64,000 nucleotides of DNA, taken from positions 1 through 64,000 of the forward strand of contig CALULL010000002.1 in the NCBI GenBank assembly GCA_944321465.1. The letters are read 5' to 3'. Position 1 is the first letter of the stretch. The number at the start of each line of letters is the position of its first letter. This DNA is from an uncultured Bacteroides sp. Its GTDB lineage: Bacteria; Bacteroidota; Bacteroidia; Bacteroidales; Bacteroidaceae. The notes beneath the pieces were generated by a model that was given only the letters and a program-made list of their open reading frames with translations, was not told the DNA's origin and searched no databases. Below, piece after piece: positions 8,195 through 16,348 of this stretch. The position numbers and the translations under genes are program-made.

Positions 8195-8500
8195 ATGCTT
8201 ATTTTCAATACGACCTATCATGTGGAGGAAGATCAGGAAAAATATTTCCTGATATGGATGCAGGAATATTACCTGCCGGAGGTGGAAAAGAAAGGGATGC
8301 TTCATGCTCCCCGCATTGCGCGTGTGCTGAGTCATCGCGAGGAAGGAAGTTCTTGCTTTACAGTTCAGTTTGAGGTGGAGGACTCGGCCAAGTTGCACCG
8401 TTGGCACAGGGAGCAGGGCGTGCTTCTCAACGAGGAACTGAAGAAAGTGTTCGGAGAAAAAGTAATAGGTTTTCCTACGCTGATGGAGGTTATCGTCTGA
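8195..8500 (+). CDS. DUF4286 family protein
   Basis: A protein of about 101 residues starting [13 protein letters not shown]. It belongs to the small Bacteroidetes family DUF4286, with a ferredoxin-like dimeric fold suggested by the pattern FNTTYHVEE...WMQEYYLPE...[13 protein letters not shown]. The biochemical role is unknown. Its stop TGA overlaps the ruvC start (TGATG), so the two are translationally coupled. Conserved linkage to ruvC may hint at a link with DNA repair, but this is inference. The start at 8195 was chosen because a -7 element overlaps the upstream ATG. Confidence 0.8.
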   Translation: MLIFNTTYHVEEDQEKYFLIWMQEYYLPEVEKKGMLHAPRIARVLSHREEGSSCFTVQFEVEDSAKLHRWHREQGVLLNEELKKVFGEKVIGFPTLMEVIV

Positions 8501-9069
8501 TGTTGCAACCTGTTCGCGAAAAGATAATCCTGGGCATCGACCCGGGTACGAACCTAATGGGTTACGGGGTGCTTTGTGTCAGAGGCGTCAAGCCCGAGAT
8601 GGTGGCCATGGGGGTAATAGACTTGCGCAAGTATTCCAACCATTACCTTAAACTGAAGTATATACATGAGCGTGTCGAAGGTGTCATCAACGGTTTTTTG
8701 CCGGACGAGGTTGCTATCGAGGCTCCTTTCTTCGGCAAGAACGTTCAGTCCATGCTGAAGCTGGGGCGGGCGCAGGGGGTGGCTATGGCCGTGGCTTTGA
8801 GCCGTGACATACCCATAGCCGAGTATGCCCCGATGAAGATAAAACTGTCCATCACGGGCAACGGGCAAGCCTCGAAAGAACAGGTGGCGGACATGTTGCA
8901 GCGCATTCTCCATATTTCGCAGGCCGACATGCCGACGTTCATGGACGCGACGGATGCTTTGGGCGTGGCCTATTGCCATTACCTCCAGATGGGGCGGCCC
9001 TCGGTGGAGAAAAGCTACCGTGGCTGGAAAGACTTTGTGGCTAAGAATCCTGGTAAAGTTAGAGGATAA
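8500..9069 (+). CDS. ruvC: Crossover junction endodeoxyribonuclease RuvC
   Basis: The 189-residue Holliday junction resolvase cuts four-way junctions with RuvAB at the end of recombination. The RNase H-like fold carries the expected acidic residues: D14 ([13 protein letters not shown]), E74 ([11 protein letters not shown]), and D149 and D152 ([13 protein letters not shown]). Its ATG overlaps the DUF4286 stop by one base. The next gene, hydF, follows after 14 bases. ruvA and ruvB are not in the window, as is usual for Bacteroidales. Confidence 0.95.
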   Translation: MLQPVREKIILGIDPGTNLMGYGVLCVRGVKPEMVAMGVIDLRKYSNHYLKLKYIHERVEGVINGFLPDEVAIEAPFFGKNVQSMLKLGRAQGVAMAVALSRDIPIAEYAPMKIKLSITGNGQASKEQVADMLQRILHISQADMPTFMDATDALGVAYCHYLQMGRPSVEKSYRGWKDFVAKNPGKVRG

Positions 9070-9083
9070 ATATTGCTTAGGAT

Positions 9084-10274
9084 ATGAATGTCACTCCCAA
9101 TTCCAATCGTCTGCACATCACCCTTTATGGACGCAGAAACAGCGGAAAGTCTTCCTTGCTGAATGCTTTGACCGGGCAAGAGGCCGCCGTGGTGTCTCCT
9201 GTGGCCGGTACTACGACCGACCCCGTGGGGCGTGCTATGGAGATAATGGGCCTCGGGCCTTGTTTGTTGACCGACACCCCCGGATTTGACGACGAGGGGC
9301 AGTTGGGTGGCCTGCGCACCCGCGAAACCCGGCTTACGCTGGAGCGTGCGGACGTGGCCATGATGGTCTGCACGCCCACGGGCGACTACTCTGGAGAGTT
9401 GCAGTGGGCGGAGCTGTTGCGCGACAGAGGCATCCCCGTCCTTTGGGTGCTGAACAAGGTGGACCTCGTGCACGATCCTTGCCAAGCCTCGTCCCGCTTG
9501 GAGGAAGCCTGCGGGCAACGGCCCGTCGAGGTGTCGGCCTTGCGCCGCTGGGGCATAGACCGCCTGCTGGAGGCTCTGCGGAGCTTTGCTTGCGAGGCGG
9601 TTGCTGATGAAGTAGACATTGTGCGCCACCTCGTTGCGGAGGGTGACACCGTGCTGCTCGTCATGCCGCAAGACCCGCAGGCTCCGCGCGGACGGCTCAT
9701 CTTGCCTCAGGTGCAGACCTTGCGCGAGCTGCTCGATGCGCGTTGTCTTGCCCTGTGCTGCACCGTCGAGGGCATGCGACAGGCACTGTCCTCTTTGTCG
9801 GTTCCGCCAAAGCTCATCGTCACCGACTCGCAAGCCTTTGCCGAGGTGAAGGCTTGCAAGCCGCCCGAGAGCCGCCTGACCTCGTTCTCTGTGCTCTTTG
9901 CCCGCCATAAGGGCGACATTGGCTACTACATGGCCAGTGCCCGGCGGATAGACGAACTTGGACCCGCCTCGCACGTTCTTATCGCCGAGGCTTGTACTCA
10001 CGCACCTGCGTCCGAGGACATTGGACGTGTGAAGTTGCCCCGTTTGTTGCGCCAACGTGCGGGCGGAGAACTGTGCGTCACGGTCGTGGCGGGCAAGGAC
10101 TTTCCTGACGACTTGTCGCCCTACGACCTGGTGATTCACTGTGGGGCTTGCATGTTCAACCGCCGCCACGTGCTGAACCGCATAGCCCAGGCCCGGCGGC
10201 AGGGGGTCCCCATGACAAACTACGGTATTGCCATTGCCTACATGAAGGGTATCTTGGATGAGGTCTGTGTCTGA
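9084..10274 (+). CDS. hydF: [FeFe]-hydrogenase maturation GTPase HydF
   Basis: A 396-residue protein with an N-terminal GTPase domain (P-loop GRRNSGKSS at 16-24, SPVAGTTTDPV switch I, DTPGFDD G3, NKVD G4), a dimerisation domain, and a C-terminal [4Fe-4S]-binding domain. The cluster ligands fit C304-x-H306 ... H352-C353-x-x-C356. HydF is the scaffold on which the 2Fe subcluster of [FeFe]-hydrogenase is assembled by HydE and HydG before transfer to the apo-hydrogenase. Neither partner nor the hydrogenase is in this window; here hydF sits in an apparent unit with ruvC. The complete Cys/His set argues that it is functional. Confidence 0.93.
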   Translation: MNVTPNSNRLHITLYGRRNSGKSSLLNALTGQEAAVVSPVAGTTTDPVGRAMEIMGLGPCLLTDTPGFDDEGQLGGLRTRETRLTLERADVAMMVCTPTGDYSGELQWAELLRDRGIPVLWVLNKVDLVHDPCQASSRLEEACGQRPVEVSALRRWGIDRLLEALRSFACEAVADEVDIVRHLVAEGDTVLLVMPQDPQAPRGRLILPQVQTLRELLDARCLALCCTVEGMRQALSSLSVPPKLIVTDSQAFAEVKACKPPESRLTSFSVLFARHKGDIGYYMASARRIDELGPASHVLIAEACTHAPASEDIGRVKLPRLLRQRAGGELCVTVVAGKDFPDDLSPYDLVIHCGACMFNRRHVLNRIAQARRQGVPMTNYGIAIAYMKGILDEVCV

Positions 10275-10284
10275 CGGAGTGGGG

Positions 10285-10372
10285 GCAGAGGAATGCCCGC
10301 CGGGAGGCGAACCTTTGCCCGCTGGGAAGCAAAGGTCTGCCGCCGGGCGAGCACACCTGTCCGTGCTGACGC
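10285..10372. repeat. 22-bp tandem array, GC-rich family, locus 1 (4 units)
   Basis: Four degenerate 22-base units (10285, 10307, 10329, 10351), each with ACCTTTGC- or AGGTCTGC-like and GCCCGCCGGG-like halves. Located directly after hydF. The rest of the 10275-10526 gap shows no gene or clear terminator. Confidence 0.75.
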
Positions 10373-10526
10373 GTTGTGCAAGTTGCCGGACGTTGGCATT
10401 GCTGTCCTTGGAGGTTGCGGAACTGCTGCATGGCAGAAGCCGCTGTGTCGGTCCTGTACCTATTATATATAAGAAATGCAGTCTGCTGCCCTGTCGTCCT
10501 GCGTGCCTTGCCGGTCCCCCTGGCTC

Positions 10527-10964
10527 TTATCTCTTTTTGCGGCGTAAGTCGTGTCCTTCAAACCGGCACATGGCTTCCACCCATTTCTCGGCCAGGGGTA
10601 CAGACTCGTGCTTTTGCACGTCGTAGGCCACCATCACCGAGGAGCACACGCACTTCACGTCGCCCGTGTCGAGGTCTATCACCTGCTGGCGCAGGACGAA
10701 ACTCTTTGTCCCTATCTCGGTCACAGCCGTTTGCACGGCAATACGGCTGGAGGCAAAAATCTGTTCCAGAAAATCTACTTCGATGTGCACCACGACTACG
10801 CCGTCCTTTTCGCCGTCCATTTCCGGGCATACTGTGGCAAAATATTCGGTCTTTCCCAGGTCGTAAAAAGAGAAATACACCGTGTTGTTCACGTGCCCGA
10901 ACTTGTCAACGTCGTTGAAACGCAGTTGTATTGGCAGTGTGTGGTGAAAAACAAAATCTTCCAT
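10527..10964 (-). CDS. Acyl-CoA thioesterase, hotdog fold (YbgC/4HBT type)
   Basis: A 145-residue single-hotdog protein. The start HTLPIQLRFNDVDKFGHVNNTVYFSFYDLGKTEYF contains the 4HBT active-site signature, with Asp (FNDVDKFGHVNN) and the following helix. VVVHIEVDFLEQIFASSRIAVQTAVTEIG and SFVLRQQVIDLDTGDVKCVCSSVMVAYD complete the sheet. Such enzymes hydrolyse acyl-CoA thioesters; the acyl chain cannot be told from sequence. It is divergent from the TsaC-family gene, and their -7 elements are arranged back to back. Confidence 0.85.
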   Translation of the reverse strand: MEDFVFHHTLPIQLRFNDVDKFGHVNNTVYFSFYDLGKTEYFATVCPEMDGEKDGVVVVHIEVDFLEQIFASSRIAVQTAVTEIGTKSFVLRQQVIDLDTGDVKCVCSSVMVAYDVQKHESVPLAEKWVEAMCRFEGHDLRRKKR

Positions 10965-10995
10965 GTTTTCTTATAAATAGTTTTTCATTATCGGT

Positions 10996-11014
10996 GCAAA
11001 AGTAGTACTTTTGC
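10996..11014. promoter_or_regulatory. Back-to-back divergent -7 elements
   Basis: TACTTTTG is present on the minus strand at 10997-11004 and on the plus strand at 11006-11013, one base apart, forming the inverted repeat GCAAAAGTA-G-TACTTTTGC. The left one would serve the thioesterase, the right one the TsaC-family gene. Two polymerases could hardly occupy both at once. Confidence 0.6.
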
Positions 11015-11044
11015 CACTCAATTACAGATTTGCAGCATACGAAA

Positions 11045-11611
11045 ATGATGATAGACGAAATAAGGAAGGCTACCCAGGTGCTGAAGGAAGGCGGCATCAT
11101 ACTCTATCCCACAGATACCATCTGGGGCATCGGGTGCGATGCGACCGACGAAGAAGCCGTGCGCCGGGTGTACCGGCTCAAGCAACGGTCGGACAGCAAA
11201 GCCATGCTCGTGCTGGTTGACACCGCTGTAAAGATAGACTTCTACGTGAAGGACGTGCCCGAGGTGGCTTGGGACCTGATAGAGGTGACGGACAAACCGT
11301 TGACCATCATCTATGCAGGTGCTCGCAATCTTGCTCCCAACCTGCTGGCCGAGGATGGCAGCGTGGGCATACGGGTGACCAATGAGGAGTTTTCACATCG
11401 TCTGTGCCAGCAATTCCGCAAGGCCATAGTCTCTACTTCGGCCAACATCAGCGGCCAGTCCGCGCCGGCCAACTTCTCCGAGGTAAGCGAGGAGATAAAG
11501 AACGCTGTCGACTATGTGGTGGACTATCGGCGCGAGGAGACCGGGCATCCCAAGCCGTCGAGTATCATCAAGCTGGACGAACGTGGCAACTTCAAAATCA
11601 TCCGTCCCTGA
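11045..11611 (+). CDS. tsaC: L-threonylcarbamoyladenylate synthase (Sua5/YciO/YrdC family)
   Basis: A 188-residue protein of the YrdC fold. Features include GGIILYPTDTIWGIGCDATDEEAVRRVYRLKQR near the N-terminus and the KxR/SxN-type core, with VGIRVTNEEF and IVSTSANISGQSAP, matching threonylcarbamoyl-AMP synthases. They make the precursor of the tRNA modification t6A at position 37 of ANN-decoding tRNAs. It lacks the C-terminal Sua5 domain. The ATG at 11045 was preferred over 11030 because of the -7 element at 11006. Its stop overlaps the next start (TGATG), so the two genes are coupled. Confidence 0.88.
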   Translation: MMIDEIRKATQVLKEGGIILYPTDTIWGIGCDATDEEAVRRVYRLKQRSDSKAMLVLVDTAVKIDFYVKDVPEVAWDLIEVTDKPLTIIYAGARNLAPNLLAEDGSVGIRVTNEEFSHRLCQQFRKAIVSTSANISGQSAPANFSEVSEEIKNAVDYVVDYRREETGHPKPSSIIKLDERGNFKIIRP

Positions 11612-12183
11612 TGATAAAGCGTCTGATAGACTACATTCTGGCCCTGACGGGCTTGGTCGTGTCCTCGCCCTTGCTGGTCTACATCGCGTTGCGCATACGC
11701 CACGAGGGCGGCGGCAGCGTCTTTTACATGCAGGAACGTCTGGGTCGCGGTGGCAAGCCGTTCAGGCTCATCAAGTTCCGCACCATGATACCCAATGCCG
11801 AACCTTTGCATCCCATGCTGGCCAGCAAGGACGATAAGCGCATGACCCCTTTCGGCCGCAAGTTGCGCAAATACCACTTTGACGAGCTTCCCCAGTTGTG
11901 GAACGTGTTGCGGGGCGAAATGTCGATGGTAGGCCCCCGCCCCGAACGCGATTACTTCGCACGGCAAATAATGCAGAAGCTGCCCGACTACAAGCGGCTG
12001 CAAACCCTGAAGCCCGGCATTACCTCGCTGGGAATGGTGAGGTACGGCTATGCCAACAGTATAGACAAAATGGTGGAACGCGCTCATTACGACCTATATT
12101 ATCTGAAGCACAAGAGTCTTTGCCTTGACTTGAAAATCCTGCTTGCCACCGTGTGGGAGGTGTGGAAAGGCAGAGGAGTATAA
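11611..12183 (+). CDS. Bacterial sugar transferase (polyprenyl-phosphate hexose-1-P transferase)
   Basis: A 190-residue member of the WcaJ/PglC-type phosphoglycosyl transferases. One N-terminal membrane segment (LIDYILALTGLVVSSPLLVYIALRI) is followed by the FYMQERLGRGGKPFRLIKFRTM motif, RKYHFDELPQLWNVLRGEMSMVGPRPE (catalytic DE) and LKPGITSL. It attaches a sugar-1-phosphate to undecaprenyl phosphate to start synthesis of a glycan (capsule, O-antigen or protein glycan). It is the short monotopic form. It is translationally coupled to the TsaC-family gene and followed closely by the ClC gene. No other glycan genes are nearby. Confidence 0.9.
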   Translation: MIKRLIDYILALTGLVVSSPLLVYIALRIRHEGGGSVFYMQERLGRGGKPFRLIKFRTMIPNAEPLHPMLASKDDKRMTPFGRKLRKYHFDELPQLWNVLRGEMSMVGPRPERDYFARQIMQKLPDYKRLQTLKPGITSLGMVRYGYANSIDKMVERAHYDLYYLKHKSLCLDLKILLATVWEVWKGRGV

Positions 12184-12201
12184 CCGCAGAGGTAGAATGA
12201 T

Positions 12202-13986
12202 ATGGGAATAGGAGAAATCTTGAAAGCCTTCACGCAATGGCGTGAAAAGAATATCAAAGAGAAGCAGTTCATTCTGATACTGAGCTTTGTCGTGGGCATT
12301 CTCACCGCGCTTGCCGCGTTCGTTCTGAAGCTGCTCATCCACTACATACAGAGTTTCCTGACCAACAACTTCGACACAACTGAGGCCAACTACCTCTATC
12401 TGGTCTATCCCGTAGTGGGCATCTTCATCACGGGGCTGTTTGTCCGGCACGTAGTCAAAGACGACATAGGCCACGGGGTGACCAAGATACTCTATGCCAT
12501 CTCGCGGCGGCAAGGACGCATCAAGCGTCACAACACGTGGTCGTCCATCATAGCCAGTTCCATCACCATCGGGTTTGGCGGTTCGGTCGGTGCCGAAGCC
12601 CCCATCGTGCTCACCGGCTCGGCCATCGGTTCCAATTTGGGCCGCGCATTCAAGATGGAGCACCGCACACTGATGCTTCTCATCGGCTGCGGGGCTGCCG
12701 GGGCGGTGGCAGGCATCTTCAAGGCTCCCATAGCCGGGCTGGTGTTCACCCTCGAAGTGCTTATGATAGACCTTACGATGAGTTCTCTGCTGCCGTTGCT
12801 CATCTCCTCGGTGACGGCTGCCACGATGGCCTACATGCTCACCGGGCAGCAGGCCATGTTTCAGTTTCACCTTGACCAGCCCTTCCTGTTGCAGCGTATT
12901 CCCTACGTCATCCTGCTGGGCATGTTCTGCGGCTTTGTCTCCCTTTACTTCACCCGGGCCATGAACCGTGTCGAGGGCGTGTTTGGGCGTCTGAAAAACC
13001 CTTGGAGCAAACTGGCATTGGGAGGTGTCATGCTGAGTGTTCTCATCTTCCTTTTCCCTCCCCTCTACGGCGAGGGTTACGACACCATCGAACTGTTGCT
13101 CAACGGCACGGACACAGCCCAATGGGATACGGTGATGAACAACTCCCTCTTCTACGGGCACAGCCGTTTCCTCTTGCTCTATTTGTTGCTCATTATTCTT
13201 TTCAAGGTGTTTGCCTCCAGCGCCACCAATGGCGGCGGGGGCTGTGGAGGTATCTTTGCGCCCTCGCTGTACCTTGGGTGCATAGCCGGGTTCGTGTTTG
13301 CCCACTTCAGCAACGGGCTTGACTCCAGCGTCTACCTGCCTGAAAAGAACTTTGCGCTCATGGGCATGGCAGGTGTCATGAGTGGTGTCATGCACGCCCC
13401 CCTTACCGGTGTGTTCCTCATAGCCGAACTTACCGGCGGATACGACCTTTTTCTGCCGTTGCTCATTGTCTCGGTCAGTTCTTACCTCACAATCATTGTC
13501 TTCGAGCCTCACAGCATCTACTCCATGCGCTTGGCCAAGAAAGGCGAGTTGCTGACCCACAACAAGGACCGTTCGGTGCTGACGCTGATGAAGATGGAGA
13601 ATGTGGTGGAGACCGACTTCGTGTCCGTCCGGCCCGACATGGACTTGGCAGACATGGTGAAGGCCATTTCATCGTCTCACCGCAACATGTTCCCCGTCAT
13701 TGACACCGAGGGACACTTGCAAGGCATTGTGCAGTTGGACGACATCCGCAACATCATTTTCCGCCAGGAGCTTTACCATCGCTTCACCGTGAATCGGTTT
13801 ATGACCTCGCCTCCGGCCCGCCTGCACGACACGGATAACATGGAGCAGGTGATGCAGGCCTTTGACGATACCGGCGCATGGAATCTCCCCGTCGTCGACA
13901 GCGACGACCATTATCTGGGCTTCGTCTCCAAGTCGAAGATATTCAATTACTATAGAGAGGTATTGGTGCACTTCTCTGACGAATAG
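12202..13986 (+). CDS. ClC-family chloride channel/antiporter with CBS domains
   Basis: 594 residues with about ten membrane helices (15-440) and two C-terminal CBS domains (about 455-590: MENVVETDFVSVRPDMDLADM and MTSPPARLHDTDNMEQVM). ClC selectivity motifs are recognisable: FGGSVGAEAPIV, keeping the gating glutamate of G-x-E-x-P, and GGGGCGGIFAPSLYLG. Retention of the gating Glu would fit an H+/Cl- exchanger, or a fluoride or other anion transporter. CBS domains usually sense adenine nucleotides. It follows the sugar transferase by 18 bases. Confidence 0.92.
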   Translation: MGIGEILKAFTQWREKNIKEKQFILILSFVVGILTALAAFVLKLLIHYIQSFLTNNFDTTEANYLYLVYPVVGIFITGLFVRHVVKDDIGHGVTKILYAISRRQGRIKRHNTWSSIIASSITIGFGGSVGAEAPIVLTGSAIGSNLGRAFKMEHRTLMLLIGCGAAGAVAGIFKAPIAGLVFTLEVLMIDLTMSSLLPLLISSVTAATMAYMLTGQQAMFQFHLDQPFLLQRIPYVILLGMFCGFVSLYFTRAMNRVEGVFGRLKNPWSKLALGGVMLSVLIFLFPPLYGEGYDTIELLLNGTDTAQWDTVMNNSLFYGHSRFLLLYLLLIILFKVFASSATNGGGGCGGIFAPSLYLGCIAGFVFAHFSNGLDSSVYLPEKNFALMGMAGVMSGVMHAPLTGVFLIAELTGGYDLFLPLLIVSVSSYLTIIVFEPHSIYSMRLAKKGELLTHNKDRSVLTLMKMENVVETDFVSVRPDMDLADMVKAISSSHRNMFPVIDTEGHLQGIVQLDDIRNIIFRQELYHRFTVNRFMTSPPARLHDTDNMEQVMQAFDDTGAWNLPVVDSDDHYLGFVSKSKIFNYYREVLVHFSDE

Positions 13987-14095
13987 CTTGGCGAAGGCAA
14001 GTCCGACAACAAAGGAATACAACTACCGGGACATGCATTGAAGCGGGCCTGCAAACGGTCTGCGGAGGTGCTTTCCCGACAACCCTACACGAAAC

Positions 14096-15067
14096 ATGCA
14101 AAAACAAGACCTGAAGATTGTCTACATGGGCACCCCCGACTTTGCGGTGGAGCCTTTACGCCGCCTCTGTGAGGGCGGCTACAATGTGGTTGGTGTCATC
14201 ACCATGCCCGACAAGCCCGCCGGACGCGGACACCGGGTGCAGTTCTCGCCCGTCAAGCAATATGCCTTGGAGCAGGGACTTCCACTGTTGCAACCCGAAC
14301 GGCTGAAGGACACCGCTTTTCTCGACCAGTTGCGGCAATGGGAGGCCGACCTGCAAATAGTCGTCGCTTTCCGCATGTTGCCCCAGGTCGTGTGGTCTAT
14401 GCCCCGGCTGGGTACTTTCAACCTCCATGCCTCTCTCTTGCCCCAGTACCGAGGAGCGGCTCCCATTAACTGGGCCATAATGAACGGCGAAACCGAGACA
14501 GGTGTCACTACATTCTTTCTCCGTCATGAGATAGACACCGGCGAGGTTATCTATCAGGAGCGTATCCCGATAGCCGATACCGACGACGTTGGCATCGTTC
14601 ACGACCGTCTGATGCACCTTGGTTCGGAACTTGTCTTGCGTACCGTTGACGACATCCTGTCGGGCAATGTCCGCTCCGTGCCGCAAGAGCATCTTTTGCC
14701 ATTGGCAGGTACAGCCCTGCACACCGCTCCCAAGATATTCAAGGACACTTGCCGCATAGACTGGACACAGGGCGTGAAGCGGATATACGACCACGTACGC
14801 GGCCTGTCGCCCTATCCTGCCGCTTGGACTGAGCTGGTTCACCCCGACGGCACCCATACGTCCCTCAAGGTGTTTGCTGTGGAGAAACTTCCCATGCACC
14901 ACGACTTGACTCCCGGCACCTTGCAGACCGACGGAAAGACATACCTGCGCGTGGCTGCTTCCGACGGATTTGTCGGCATACGTTCCTTGCAGTTGCCCGG
15001 CAAAAAGAGGCTTCCGGTAGAAGAAGTCCTGCGCGGGATGCGGGACGTGGCCGGACACATGGAATAG
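14096..15067 (+). CDS. fmt: Methionyl-tRNA formyltransferase
   Basis: The 323-residue enzyme formylates initiator Met-tRNA using 10-formyltetrahydrofolate. Features are the N-terminal Rossmann fold (IVYMGTPDFAVEPLRRL), the formyl-THF site with the catalytic Asn-His-Asp triad (FNLHASLLPQYRGAAPINWAIMNGE and the HEIDTGEVIYQ stretch), and a C-terminal OB domain (from about 210). Length is standard. It begins 109 bases after the ClC gene and ends with a hairpin terminator. Confidence 0.96.
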   Translation: MQKQDLKIVYMGTPDFAVEPLRRLCEGGYNVVGVITMPDKPAGRGHRVQFSPVKQYALEQGLPLLQPERLKDTAFLDQLRQWEADLQIVVAFRMLPQVVWSMPRLGTFNLHASLLPQYRGAAPINWAIMNGETETGVTTFFLRHEIDTGEVIYQERIPIADTDDVGIVHDRLMHLGSELVLRTVDDILSGNVRSVPQEHLLPLAGTALHTAPKIFKDTCRIDWTQGVKRIYDHVRGLSPYPAAWTELVHPDGTHTSLKVFAVEKLPMHHDLTPGTLQTDGKTYLRVAASDGFVGIRSLQLPGKKRLPVEEVLRGMRDVAGHME

Positions 15068-15094
15068 CACTTTGTTTCCCCAGGACAAAAAGAA

Positions 15095-15131
15095 GTAGCA
15101 AGGGCGGAAATTTCCTCCGACCCTTTGCTAC
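15095..15131 (+). terminator. Hairpin downstream of fmt
   Basis: GTAGCAAGGGCGGA pairs with TCCGACCCTTTGCTAC (one small bulge), followed by ATTCAGATTTATTTCTTTT. The T-tract is imperfect but the stem is strong. Confidence 0.55.
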
Positions 15132-15236
15132 ATTCAGATTTATTTCTTTTCTTTGCGCCCATAATGTTTCACTGCCTAAATTAGAGAATGCCTATCGATA
15201 CACATTACGCATTAAACATATATAAACAAGTACGTG

Positions 15237-15830
15237 ATGGACAAATTACAGACTATCCCCGACGAAGTGCTGGTGGCGCGCTATGCCGGGGGAGAAAACG
15301 AGGCATTCGACACTCTGCTCGATCGCTATAAAGACAAGATATATACCTACATTTATTATACTGTGCGCAACGCAGAACTTGCCGAGGACATCTTTCAGGA
15401 GACTTTTACGAAGGCTATTGTCACCATCCAGCAAGGACGCTACAATGAGAATGGCAAATTTCAGGCATGGCTGATACGCATAGCCCACAACCTTATCATA
15501 GACTGCTATCGGCAGGAGAAGCAGGAGAACCTCATCTCGTGTGACGAGGAGGCACGCAATCTGCTCAATAGCATACAACTGTCCGAGGGAACGATAGAGG
15601 CCGAGATGGTGAACCATCAGATACTGGCCGACGTGCGCCGCTTGGTGAGGTTTCTGCCCGAAGAGCAGCGGGAGGTAATCCAAATGCGTTTCTATCAGAA
15701 CCTGAGCTTTAAGGAGATAGCCGAGCAGACAGGGGTAAGTATCAATACCTCGCTGGGGCGTATGCGCTATGCCATACTCAATCTGCGCCGCATGGCTGAG
15801 AAGTATGATATTGTGCTCACGATGGACTGA
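15237..15830 (+). CDS. ECF-type RNA polymerase sigma factor
   Basis: A 197-residue sigma-70 family protein with region 2 (LLDRYKDKIYTYIYYTVRNAELAEDIFQETFTKAI) and region 4 (EEQREVIQMRFYQNLSFKEIAEQTGVSINTSLGRMRYAILNLRR, with a helix-turn-helix) and no region 1 or 3. No anti-sigma factor gene is adjacent, unlike the FecI/FecR pairs. Bacteroides carries similar solitary sigma factors near rpe and fmt. A GTG three bases upstream is in frame; ATG 15237 is preferred. Confidence 0.9.
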   Translation: MDKLQTIPDEVLVARYAGGENEAFDTLLDRYKDKIYTYIYYTVRNAELAEDIFQETFTKAIVTIQQGRYNENGKFQAWLIRIAHNLIIDCYRQEKQENLISCDEEARNLLNSIQLSEGTIEAEMVNHQILADVRRLVRFLPEEQREVIQMRFYQNLSFKEIAEQTGVSINTSLGRMRYAILNLRRMAEKYDIVLTMD

Positions 15831-15956
15831 CGTGCTTCACTTTCCCGTTCCCGAAAGCCAATCCTCAACTTTTTTCACTTGCCGGGAGGTTGGCCTCCTT
15901 CGTCATGCGGCACTCGCTGCAAATCACAAAAAAATAGCGGGAAGACATACTAAAGG

Positions 15957-16003
15957 ACCCTTTCTTTCGTTTTTTAGGCATGAAGCCCTCCGAAAGAAAG
16001 GGT
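15957..16003. other. Long inverted repeat (13 bp arms) before a small gene
   Basis: ACCCTTTCTTTCG (15957-15969) is exactly complementary to CGAAAGAAAGGGT (15991-16003), with a 21-base loop containing T6 and GGGCTTCATGCC-like complementarity. It lies in the 221-base gap between the sigma factor and the small protein. It could be a terminator for the sigma gene or a leader hairpin for the small gene. Confidence 0.55.
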
Positions 16004-16051
16004 TCTGTCCATACATGCACTAAGAACAAACCTCATAAAAGTACATAGCCT

Positions 16052-16252
16052 ATGAAAAGAAAGACTACTTGTAACAACGCGGCTCTTTCGGCCGATGCCA
16101 CCCCACGTCGGATGCGTATCCCAAGTAATGCTTACAATCAGGCTATGCCTCGCCCGTCGGAACAAACGCTGTCTTTCTTGCGAGGTCTGGCCCGAAACCT
16201 AAGGACTGAGACGTGCCTTCCCCAAGGTTTGCAGAGCATCATGCTGGGCTGA
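16052..16252 (+). CDS. Small conserved-looking protein (66 aa), function unknown
   Basis: A basic 66-residue protein. The C-terminal half PSEQTLSFLRGLARNLRTETCLPQGLQSIMLG resembles small hypothetical proteins I associate with Bacteroides (pattern PSxxTLxFIRxxAR...LPxxLxxxxLN). It is predicted helical, with no signal peptide or cysteine motif. An A/G-rich stretch (GAAAAGAAAGA) surrounds the start. Upstream is a strong inverted repeat, downstream is rpe. Annotation is supported by the pattern and placement only. Confidence 0.55.
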   Translation: MKRKTTCNNAALSADATPRRMRIPSNAYNQAMPRPSEQTLSFLRGLARNLRTETCLPQGLQSIMLG

Positions 16253-16348
16253 TCCGGGGCTTCCCTTCTGCTTCTCTTTCTTGCTCGATGTCGTTTCGTG
16301 CTTCTGAGAAAAGTATATTGTCTGTATAACCTTTAAGACCAACGTATT

